DNA from: Archangium lansingense
GTDB taxonomy: Bacteria; Myxococcota; Myxococcia; Myxococcales; Myxococcaceae
Direction of reading: 5' to 3'
Length of the DNA stretch: 64,000 bases
NCBI RefSeq assembly: GCF_026626635.1
Contig: NZ_JAPNKA010000001.1
Span: 3,534,001 to 3,598,000 of the forward strand
Part shown: positions 23,406 to 30,840 of the stretch, piece after piece
Numbering within the stretch: the first letter of the stretch is position 1
Layout: each line of letters opens with the position of its first letter
Made by a program: the position numbers and the translations under genes
The notes under the pieces: model-generated
What the model was told of the DNA's origin: nothing
Seen by the model: only the letters and a program-made list of their open reading frames with translations
Database searches by the model: none

Positions 23406-25819
23406 CCCTGCTTCTCCGCGACGCGCTCGCGCCGATGCACGCGCGCCGCGCACTTCTTGTAGTCCGGCTGCTTGGAGAACGGATCGTGCTCGTCGAGGGT
23501 GAGCCCGTTGATGAGCAGCCGCTCGTCGAAGAACGGGACGAAGAGCGAGCCCTCGGGCGGCTCCCCCCGGCCGCCGACCCACACGGGCAGATCCAACTTC
23601 CCGCGCCGCGTCTCCACCGTCACCTGCTCCCCATTGCCCACCCCGAGCCGCCGCGCGTCGGCGCGATTCATCTCCACATAGGCCTGGGGCATGGCGCGCT
23701 GGAGCTGCGGAATCCGCATGGTCATCGTGCCCGAGTGCCAGTGCTCGATGACCCGGCCGGTGCACAGCCAGAAGGGGAACTCGGTGTCGGGGGACTCGGG
23801 AGGCGGCTCGTAGGGGCTGAACCAGATCTGCGCCCGATCGTCGTGCGTGGTCGAGTGGTAGAACTGGATGTCGCGCCCCTTCTTCACATAGGGGTCATCG
23901 AACCCGGCGAAGCGGAAGCGCGTCTCGCGCCAGCTGCCATCCGGCTGCTGCACCACGGGCCAGCGCAGGCCCCGCGCCTTCACGTACTCCTGATAGGGCG
24001 CCAGGTCCTTGTGCTTGATGCGGGTCGTCTTCCGGTACTCCTCGAAGAGGTGCTCGTCCACGTTGACGTCGTAGTAGTGGGCGAAGTCCCAGAGGGGCAC
24101 GGGCTTGCCGTCCCTGCCCTTCACCTCGAAGAGGAAGCGGCCGTCCTTGTCCTTCATGCCCTCGAAGCCCAGCTCGAGGAGCCGGTGGGCCACGGCGATG
24201 AGTTGCCAGGCGTCGTCACGGGCCTGACCGGGAGGCCGCACCATCTTGAACCACTGCTGGGTGCGCCGCTCGGAGTTGCCCACCATGCCGTTCTTCTCCA
24301 CCCACATGGCCGAGGGGAGGATGAGATCCGCGATGCGCGCGGTGGCCGAGGGGTAGACGTCCGAGACGATGAGGAACTTGTCGGCGAGCTTGCGGCTGGG
24401 GTCCACCAGCTTGTGGGTGTTGGGCAGGGTCTGCGCGGGGTTGGTGACCTGGACCCAGATGGTGTGGATGTCCCCGCCCTGCTCGGTGGGCGTGGAGAAA
24501 CGCTTCCACATCTCCAACGTATGGTAGCCGGGCTTGTCGTGGAGGCGGCCCTTGGGGACGTTCCAGATCTCCTCCATCTGCGCGCGGTGCTCGGCCTTGG
24601 CCACCACGCGGCCACCGGGGAGCGCATGGGCGAGCGTGCCCACCTCGCGCACGGTGCCGCACGCGGAGGGCTGGCCGGTGAGGCTGGTGGGCGCGTCCCC
24701 CGGCTTGCCGAAGTGCCCGCTGAGCAGGTGGAGCCCGTGCACCAGGTTGTTGATGGCCGTGCCCCGGGTGTGCTGGTTCATCCCCATGCACCACAGGCTG
24801 GTGATGCGCACGTCGCGCCGGCCGAACAGGTCCGCCAGCATCCGCAGGTCCTTCGCCGGGACGCCCGAAAGCTCCTCCACCTTCTCCGGGGTGTAGGGCT
24901 TCAGCAGCTCGCGGTACTCCTCGAAGGAGATGGCCTTGCCCTCGAGCGCCGCGGGCGTGCTGGGGGCGCGGAAGGCACAATTGGCCTCGACGAAGGCCTT
25001 GTCGTAGGTGCCGTTCTCCACCAGCAGGTGGGCGATGCCACATGCGATGGCCAGGTCCGTGTTCGGCTTGAAGCGCAGCGAGTGGTCGCAGAAGCCGCTG
25101 GTGCGCGTCTTGCGCGTGCCGATGTCGATGAGCGTCACCTTCTCCCCGCGTGAGCGGCGGTCGATCACGCGCGAGAAGAGGACGGGGTGCATCTCCGCGG
25201 GGTTGTTGCCCCACATGATGAGCACGTCGCAGGCATCCAGGTCGTCGTAGCAACCGGCGGGCTCGTCCACGCCGTAGGTGGCGAGGAAGCCCGTCACCGC
25301 CGAGGACATGCACAGCCGCGCGTTGGCATCCAGCTGGTTCGTCCCCAGACCGCCCTTGATGAACTTCGAGGCGGCATAGCCCTCGGGGATGGTCCACTGG
25401 CCGCTGCCATAAAGGCCAAAGCCCTTGGGGTCCTTCAGCACGCGGCGGGCGACGATGTCGATCGCCTCCTCCCAGGAGATGGGCACGTGCTTGTCGCCCT
25501 TCTTGAGGAGCGGCGTGGTGAGCCGGTCGCTCCCATAAAGGGCGAGCCCCACGTGGTAGCCCTTCACGCACAGCAGCCCCTTGTTCACCGGCGCCTGCTG
25601 ATCCCCCGCGATGGCCACCACCTTGCCGTTCTGCACGCCCACCTGCACGTGACAGCCGGTACCGCAGAAGCGGCAGGGCGCCTTGTTCCACTGCACGCCC
25701 TGGCCACCGGGGACAGCGACCGGTGTCACGGGGGCCTTGTCCTGCCCATACGCGAGGCGGCTGGCGGCCAGCGTCGCCGCCGTCATGGCCGTGCCCTTGA
25801 GGAAGTCCCGGCGATCCAT
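23402..25819 (-). CDS. napA: Periplasmic nitrate reductase catalytic subunit NapA
   Basis: 805 residues, the usual NapA length. It has a twin-arginine-type signal (MDRRDFLKGTA), a 4Fe-4S motif CRFCGTGCHVQVG ... CVKG near the N-terminus, and the molybdenum-ligand Cys in NARLCMSSAV. It reduces nitrate to nitrite with a bis-MGD molybdenum cofactor and the Fe-S cluster. It lies 2 bp after napD and overlaps the cytochrome gene, in the order napD-napA-cytochrome-ferredoxin-hypothetical. Divergent genes upstream encode the probable quinol-oxidising partner. Confidence 0.95.
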   Translation of the reverse strand: MDRRDFLKGTAMTAATLAASRLAYGQDKAPVTPVAVPGGQGVQWNKAPCRFCGTGCHVQVGVQNGKVVAIAGDQQAPVNKGLLCVKGYHVGLALYGSDRLTTPLLKKGDKHVPISWEEAIDIVARRVLKDPKGFGLYGSGQWTIPEGYAASKFIKGGLGTNQLDANARLCMSSAVTGFLATYGVDEPAGCYDDLDACDVLIMWGNNPAEMHPVLFSRVIDRRSRGEKVTLIDIGTRKTRTSGFCDHSLRFKPNTDLAIACGIAHLLVENGTYDKAFVEANCAFRAPSTPAALEGKAISFEEYRELLKPYTPEKVEELSGVPAKDLRMLADLFGRRDVRITSLWCMGMNQHTRGTAINNLVHGLHLLSGHFGKPGDAPTSLTGQPSACGTVREVGTLAHALPGGRVVAKAEHRAQMEEIWNVPKGRLHDKPGYHTLEMWKRFSTPTEQGGDIHTIWVQVTNPAQTLPNTHKLVDPSRKLADKFLIVSDVYPSATARIADLILPSAMWVEKNGMVGNSERRTQQWFKMVRPPGQARDDAWQLIAVAHRLLELGFEGMKDKDGRFLFEVKGRDGKPVPLWDFAHYYDVNVDEHLFEEYRKTTRIKHKDLAPYQEYVKARGLRWPVVQQPDGSWRETRFRFAGFDDPYVKKGRDIQFYHSTTHDDRAQIWFSPYEPPPESPDTEFPFWLCTGRVIEHWHSGTMTMRIPQLQRAMPQAYVEMNRADARRLGVGNGEQVTVETRRGKLDLPVWVGGRGEPPEGSLFVPFFDERLLINGLTLDEHDPFSKQPDYKKCAARVHRRERVAEKQG

Positions 25820-25821
25820 GG

Positions 25822-26067
25822 TCAGCGCTCCTCCTCGGAGAAATCCACCATCACGACGTCCACGAAGCTCACTCCGGGCAAGTCCCTCAGGGACTCGGCG
25901 AGTGCCTCGCCCTCGGGCAGGCTGCCGGTCTCCGTCACCACGGGCAGCCAGCGCTCCTCCAGGGCAGGGCCCAGGGTGATGCGCGGATCTCGGGCGACTT
26001 CACGAAGCACGCTCGCCCTCAGTTCGGGAGAGGCATCGAGGGTGAGCACCAGACTGCTGATAGGCAT
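25822..26067 (-). CDS. napD: NapD chaperone for NapA export
   Basis: 81 residues starting MPISSLVLTL, with the ferredoxin-like beta-alpha-beta fold of NapD and the FVDVVMVDF strand near the C-terminus. It binds the Tat signal of NapA during cofactor loading. It is the first gene of the leftward nap operon, 2 bp from napA. Confidence 0.8.
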   Translation of the reverse strand: MPISSLVLTLDASPELRASVLREVARDPRITLGPALEERWLPVVTETGSLPEGEALAESLRDLPGVSFVDVVMVDFSEEER

Positions 26068-26280
26068 ACAGGCTCCGTCCATTCGGGCATGTCCCCCTGG
26101 AGCAAGAGGCGGACCACCCCAGCGCGCGGGGGGCGGCCGCGGGCGCGGCGCAAACCCTGCGCTCAATGCGGCCTCTGTGATGCAGCTTTTTCGCGGGCAG
26201 GCAGGCGGACCGGCACGCCTTCACAGCGGACGCACAGGGACGGGCCGTGCTGGCACGGACGCTGCTTTGTGCGGACCTTC
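26068..26280. promoter_or_regulatory. Divergent promoter region of the two nap operons
   Basis: About 210 bp between napD and the tetraheme lipoprotein gene must carry both promoters. I looked for an FNR-type TTGAT-N4-ATCAA site and a NarL heptamer pair and saw neither clearly. Confidence 0.4.
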
Positions 26281-26901
26281 GTGGAGAGTCCTCTCGACAG
26301 ATGGATGTGCCCGGCACTCGCCGCCGTGCTGCTCGCCCTTGGCGGCTGTGGGAAGGATCAGCCCGCTCGCTTCCAACCGCCCCCGGGCGCGCCCACCGGC
26401 AAGGAGACCCTCCACCAGCCGGCGAAGCTCACCTCCGTGGAGAGCGCTCAGAAGGACGCCCTGGGCCGGCCCCTTCGCGTGTCGTGCGAGAGCTGCCACT
26501 CGCTGCGCGAGACGAAGCCGATGCCCTCGCGGCCCGAGGAGCTGAAGGAGTTCCACCAGGGCCTCCAGTTCCGCCACGGTGAGCTCGCCTGCACCTCGTG
26601 CCACCAGGCCAGCCAGCCGCGCTCACTGCACCTGGCCACGGGCGAGCCGCTGCCGATGACGGAGGTGGTGACGCTGTGCGCGCAGTGCCACGGGCCGCAG
26701 TACCGCGACTTCAAGGCGGGGGCACACGGCGGCATGACGGGCCACTGGGACCTGTCGAGGGGAGATCGCACGCGGAACAACTGCGTGAGCTGCCACGACC
26801 CGCACACCCCGAAGTACGCGGGCGGACATCCGGTGATGCCTCCGCGCAACCCGTCCACCCAGGGCGGGCTGGACACGAAGGAGGCCCAGGGCCATGAGTG
26901 A
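26281..26901 (+). CDS. Tetraheme cytochrome c lipoprotein
   Basis: Four CxxCH sites (CESCH, CTSCH, CAQCH, CVSCH) follow a short signal ending ALGGCGK (lipobox-like). The start is uncertain: GTG 26281 gives a good lipoprotein signal; ATG 26305 is an alternative. No ribosome binding site decides it. The ATG of the next gene lies inside its last codons. With the NrfC- and NrfD-like subunits it forms a quinol-oxidising module; it likely passes electrons from that module to the NapB-like cytochrome. It takes the place of NapC, which is absent here. Confidence 0.8.
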   Translation: MESPLDRWMCPALAAVLLALGGCGKDQPARFQPPPGAPTGKETLHQPAKLTSVESAQKDALGRPLRVSCESCHSLRETKPMPSRPEELKEFHQGLQFRHGELACTSCHQASQPRSLHLATGEPLPMTEVVTLCAQCHGPQYRDFKAGAHGGMTGHWDLSRGDRTRNNCVSCHDPHTPKYAGGHPVMPPRNPSTQGGLDTKEAQGHE

Positions 26902-27799
26902 CATCCTCTCCCGCCGCACCGTGATGAAGGGCGCCGGGGCCACGCTGGGGGCCGCGGCCTTCGCCCATGCGATGGCGCCGCTCACCGAGTGGACCCAGGA
27001 CCTGAGCGTCGACGAGTTCCTGCGCAAGCACTACAAGGAGCTGACGCGCGACGAGATGGCCCGCATCCTCGTCCACCTGAAGGCCGAGGCGAAACAGAAG
27101 TACGGCCGGGACGTGGACATCCGGGATCTGCCGCCGCAGGAGGGCGTGTCGTTCGGCTACGCGCTGAACCTGAGCGTGTGCATCGGCTGCCGCAAATGCG
27201 CCGAGGCCTGCCACCAGGAGAACAACCACGATCGGAAGACGGGGAACTCGTACATCCGGGTGCTGGAAATGCAGCAGGGCAGCCTGGACCTGGAGCACGG
27301 CAACGCGAACTACGATCACCCGGTGCCGGCCGAGGGGAAGTACTACCTGCCGGTGCAGTGCCACCAGTGCGACAACGCGCCGTGCGTGAAGGTGTGCCCC
27401 ATCCAGGCGACGTGGAAGGAGCCGGATGGCATCGTGGTGGTGGACTACAACTGGTGCATCGGCTGCCGGTACTGCGAGGCGGCGTGCCCCTACCACGCGC
27501 GGCGCTTCAACTGGACGAAGCCGGAGATTCCACCCGAGGAGCTCAATCCGGACCAGGGCTACCTCTCCAACCGCGTGCGTCCGCAGGGGGTGGTGGAGAA
27601 GTGCACCTTCTGCCTGCACCGCACCCGGGCGGGGCGGCTGCCCGCGTGCCTGGAGGCCTGCCCCACTGGAGCGCGGGTCTTCGGCAACCTGTTGGATCCG
27701 AAGAGTCCCATCCGCTGGGTGCTCGAGAACAAGCGCGTCTTCGTGCTCAAGGAAGAGCTCGGGACGCGGCCCCGCTTCTTCTACTTCTTCGACAAGTGA
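26894..27799 (+). CDS. NrfC/PsrB-like 4x[4Fe-4S] electron-transfer subunit
   Basis: 301 residues with a Tat signal (SRRTVMKGAGATLG). Cysteine groups CIGCRKCAEAC, CHQCDNAPCVKVCP, CIGCRYCEAACP and CTFC ... CLEACP provide four cubane clusters, as in NrfC, PsrB and related subunits. It should sit on the outer face of the membrane and pass electrons between the NrfD-like quinol oxidase and the tetraheme cytochrome. It overlaps the preceding gene by 8 bp and the next ATG follows within 4 bp. Confidence 0.88.
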   Translation: MSDILSRRTVMKGAGATLGAAAFAHAMAPLTEWTQDLSVDEFLRKHYKELTRDEMARILVHLKAEAKQKYGRDVDIRDLPPQEGVSFGYALNLSVCIGCRKCAEACHQENNHDRKTGNSYIRVLEMQQGSLDLEHGNANYDHPVPAEGKYYLPVQCHQCDNAPCVKVCPIQATWKEPDGIVVVDYNWCIGCRYCEAACPYHARRFNWTKPEIPPEELNPDQGYLSNRVRPQGVVEKCTFCLHRTRAGRLPACLEACPTGARVFGNLLDPKSPIRWVLENKRVFVLKEELGTRPRFFYFFDK

Positions 27800-27802
27800 G
27801 CC

Positions 27803-29086
27803 ATGGCCGCCACCCGACACCTGCTCGACTACCCGCGGTTCCTGGGCCGGCTCCTGTGGATGAGCACGGACGGGAGCTGGCGCTTCTACACGTGGATGAC
27901 GGTGCTCACCGCGATCGCGCTGGTGGGTGCCAATGCCTGGGCGCACCAACTGGCCGAGGGCATGGCCCTCACGGGGATGAGTGATCACGTCTCCTGGGGC
28001 CTGTACATCGCCAACTTCACCTTCGGGGTGGGACTGGCGGCCGGCGCGGTGATGATGGTCATCCCCGCGTACCTGTACCATGACCACGAGATGCACGACG
28101 TCACGCTGATCGGCGAGCTGCTGGCGATCGCGGCGATCTTCGTGTGCCTCCTGTTCATCGTGGTGGACCTGGGGCGGCCGGACCGCTTCTGGCACATCAT
28201 GCCGGGGCTCGGCCGGTTCAATTGGCCGGTGTCGATGCTGTCGTGGGACGTGGTGGTGCTCAACGGCTACCTGTTCATCAACCTGCACATCTGCGGCTAT
28301 CTCATCTACATGAAGTTCCTGGGCCGCAAGCCGCGCAAGCAGTGGTACCTGCCGTTCGTCTTCCTCTCCATCTTCTGGGCCATCAGCATCCACAGCGTGA
28401 CGGCGTTCCTCTACAGCGGACTGGGAGGCAGGCCGTTCTGGAACTCGGCGCTGCTGGCGCCCCGGTTCATCGCGTCGGCGTTCATCACGGGCCCGGCGTT
28501 CGTCATCGTGCTGCTGCAGGTCATCCGGCGCTTCACGGGGCTGCCCATCGGCGAGGGCCCGCTGCGCACGCTGACGTCGGTGATGCGGGTGACGGTGCTG
28601 CTCAACCTGTTCATGTTGGGCTCGGAGATGTTCACCGCGCTCTACACGGGCGGCTCGCACGCCACGGCGGTGCGCTACCTGTTCTTCGGCGCGCATGGGC
28701 ACCATGGGCTGGTGCCGTGGATCTGGACGGCGGTGGCGCTCAACCTCGCCTCGGCGGTGGTGGTGCACCTGCCGGCCACGCGGCGTCACGTGGGGCTGCT
28801 CAACCTGGCGTGCGCCCTGGCCTTCGTGGGTGTGTGGATCGAGAAGGGAATGGGCCTCATCATCCCCGGCTTCGTCCCGAGCACCCTGCACGAGGTGGTG
28901 GAATACGTGCCCACCCTCACCGAGTGGAAGATCACCGCGGGCATCTGGGCCTTTGGGTTGATGGTGCTGACGGTGGCGGTGAAGGTGGCGCTGCCCGTGC
29001 TGAGTGGACAGTTCGCCGCCTCGCACACCGCGCCCGGTGAGAGCGGGCACGGTAACGAGGCCCCGGAGGCGCATCGGGCCGCCTAG
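27803..29086 (+). CDS. NrfD/PsrC-like integral membrane quinol dehydrogenase subunit
   Basis: 427 residues with about ten membrane helices, e.g. YIANFTFGVGLAAGAVMMVI, AAIFVCLLFIVVDLGRPDRF, MLSWDVVVLNGYLFINL. The GRPDRFWH and SWD segments are typical of the NrfD/DsrP/PsrC family. It oxidises menaquinol in the inner membrane and hands electrons to the NrfC-like subunit. With NapA on the other operon this gives a quinol-to-nitrate chain without NapC or NapGH. A strong stem-loop lies after it, close to the next gene. Confidence 0.88.
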   Translation: MAATRHLLDYPRFLGRLLWMSTDGSWRFYTWMTVLTAIALVGANAWAHQLAEGMALTGMSDHVSWGLYIANFTFGVGLAAGAVMMVIPAYLYHDHEMHDVTLIGELLAIAAIFVCLLFIVVDLGRPDRFWHIMPGLGRFNWPVSMLSWDVVVLNGYLFINLHICGYLIYMKFLGRKPRKQWYLPFVFLSIFWAISIHSVTAFLYSGLGGRPFWNSALLAPRFIASAFITGPAFVIVLLQVIRRFTGLPIGEGPLRTLTSVMRVTVLLNLFMLGSEMFTALYTGGSHATAVRYLFFGAHGHHGLVPWIWTAVALNLASAVVVHLPATRRHVGLLNLACALAFVGVWIEKGMGLIIPGFVPSTLHEVVEYVPTLTEWKITAGIWAFGLMVLTVAVKVALPVLSGQFAASHTAPGESGHGNEAPEAHRAA

Positions 29087-29133
29087 GCCACGGTTCGGGG
29101 CCGGCACTTCCCGCGCACTTCACCTGCGTGGAG

Positions 29134-29157
29134 CCCCGAGCCCCGGTAGGCTCGGGG
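29134..29157. terminator. GC-rich stem-loop after the NrfD-like gene
   Basis: CCCCGAGCC (29134-29142) pairs with GGCTCGGGG (29149-29157) around CCGGTA. It ends one base before the ATG of the tannase gene, so it could also affect that gene's translation. Confidence 0.65.
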
Positions 29158-29158
29158 C

Positions 29159-30670
29159 ATGAGACAGGATCCCCGGACCCTCCCGCGCGCGCTCGCCCTG
29201 CTCCTGCTGAGTGGGGCCGCGTGCACACACCCCCCTCCCTCCGCCATGTCCCAGCGGACGCCCTGCGAGGGCCTTCGCGCCAGGACGGTGGAGGGGGCCA
29301 CGCTCACCGGCTCCACCCTCGTGGCCGCGACCAGCGCGTTGCCGGAATACTGCGAGCTGAAGGGCATGCTGCCGCCCTCGCTCCACTTCGAGGTCCGGCT
29401 GCCCACCGCGTGGAATGGCCGCACGGTCTACAACGGGGGTGGGGGCTATGACGGCTTCATCATCCCCGGGGACGAGTACATCGCGAGAGGCTATGCCTCC
29501 GTCGCCTCGGATGGAGGCCATACCGGAGGCGTGTTGGAGGGCTCGTTCGCGGCGGACCCCGCCAAACTCGACGACTTCGCCTTCCTGTCCGTCCACCGCG
29601 TGCTGCCCGTCGCGCGGGCGCTCATCCGCGAGCACTACGGCCGCGACGCCACGAAGACCTGGTTCGAGGGCTGCTCCAATGGCGGCCGCGAGGGACTGAG
29701 CTCCGCGCAGCGCTGGCCCGAGGACTTCGACGGAATCATCGTCCACGCCCCGGCCTACGACTTCGTGGAGATGATGCTCGCGTTCAACCACCACACCCAA
29801 CGGCTCGTCCAACCCGGCGCCATGGCCTCGCCCGCGCAGCTCGCGAACCTGGGCCGGGCCCTGCTCGCGGCGTGTGACGCGAAGGATGGGCTCGCCGACG
29901 GCATCATCTCCCACCCCACCGCGTGCCCGTTCGACCCCGCCGTCGTCCAATGCCAGGGCGCTGGAGGCAACGACTGCCTGACGCCTGCCCAGGTGGCTTC
30001 GGCCCGGGCCCTCGCCGCGCCCTACGTGCTCGACGGCAAGACGCTGCACCGGGGCTGGGGTCCGGGCGACGCGGTGGACCCCGGCGGCTGGTCCCCGTGG
30101 CTCTCCGAGGACGGGAAGCTCGAGCACTCGGCGGGCCACCTCTTCTCGCAGGACCTCATCCGCTACTTCATCACCCAGGACCCGTCGTTCGACGCGCTGA
30201 GCTTCAAGCCCTCCGAGTGGCGCGCCCGCATCGACGCGGTGACGGCACTCGTCTCCGCCAACGACACGGACCTGAGCCGCTTCCGGGCGCGCGGCGGCAA
30301 GCTCATCCTCCGGCATGGCGGCTCCGACGGAATCATCACCCAGCGGGGCACGGACGCGTACTACGAGGCCCTGGTCCGCGCGGCGGGAGGACAGGAGGCC
30401 GCGGACACCTTCGTCGAGTACTTCCCCGCTCCCGGCGTCAATCACTGCAGCGGCGGTGCCGGGCCCTCCCAGGTGGATCTCCTCTCCGCGCTGGAGGGCT
30501 GGGTGGAGCGCGGGGTGCCGCCGTCCCAGACGAAGCTGGTGGCCCACAAGCGGAGCGCCACGGGCGAGTCCGTCCTCTCGCGTCCCGTGTGCAAGTACCC
30601 GCGCTATCCGCGCTACACCGGCTCGGGAGACGAAACGCGCGCGGAGAGCTTCACCTGCGTGGAGCCCTGA
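29159..30670 (+). CDS. Tannase/feruloyl-esterase-family hydrolase, lipoprotein
   Basis: 503 residues with a signal peptide ending LLLSGAACTH (lipobox). The alpha/beta-hydrolase nucleophile is Ser173 in GCSNGGREG, typical of the tannase family. Asp and His follow further on: LILRHGGSDGII supplies the Asp and GVNHCSGG the His. Paired Cys residues flank them, as in feruloyl esterases (CS-D-HC motif). It should hydrolyse an aromatic ester outside the cell. The start sits directly after a stem-loop and lacks a clear ribosome binding site, but the lipobox fixes it. Confidence 0.85.
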   Translation: MRQDPRTLPRALALLLLSGAACTHPPPSAMSQRTPCEGLRARTVEGATLTGSTLVAATSALPEYCELKGMLPPSLHFEVRLPTAWNGRTVYNGGGGYDGFIIPGDEYIARGYASVASDGGHTGGVLEGSFAADPAKLDDFAFLSVHRVLPVARALIREHYGRDATKTWFEGCSNGGREGLSSAQRWPEDFDGIIVHAPAYDFVEMMLAFNHHTQRLVQPGAMASPAQLANLGRALLAACDAKDGLADGIISHPTACPFDPAVVQCQGAGGNDCLTPAQVASARALAAPYVLDGKTLHRGWGPGDAVDPGGWSPWLSEDGKLEHSAGHLFSQDLIRYFITQDPSFDALSFKPSEWRARIDAVTALVSANDTDLSRFRARGGKLILRHGGSDGIITQRGTDAYYEALVRAAGGQEAADTFVEYFPAPGVNHCSGGAGPSQVDLLSALEGWVERGVPPSQTKLVAHKRSATGESVLSRPVCKYPRYPRYTGSGDETRAESFTCVEP

Positions 30671-30697
30671 GCGGCCTCTGTCCCGCCCGGGGCGGGC

Positions 30698-30840
30698 TCA
30701 ACCGCCCCGCGCGCCCGTCAGCAGCCAGGTGTTCACCGTTCCGATGCTCTTGATGTCCACCCTGCCGCGGGGCTCGAAGACGAAGCGCTCGCGCAGGGCC
30801 AGGTAGGCGGACTCGCTCACGTGGATGCAGCCGGGCAGAA
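30698..30840 (-). pseudogene. Adenylate/guanylate cyclase C-terminal fragment
   Basis: Reads PGCIHVSESAYLALRERFVF and then EPRGRVDIKSIGTVNTWLL to a stop. This is the end of a class III nucleotide cyclase catalytic domain. The rest is missing: the fragment is cut exactly at the IS terminus CGCATAAGAG at 30841. Confidence 0.65.

Noticed and set aside
26089..26280. Extended N-terminus of the tetraheme lipoprotein
   Set aside because: The extension is Arg/Pro-rich and lies in the divergent promoter region; a lipoprotein signal begins at 26281 or 26305.
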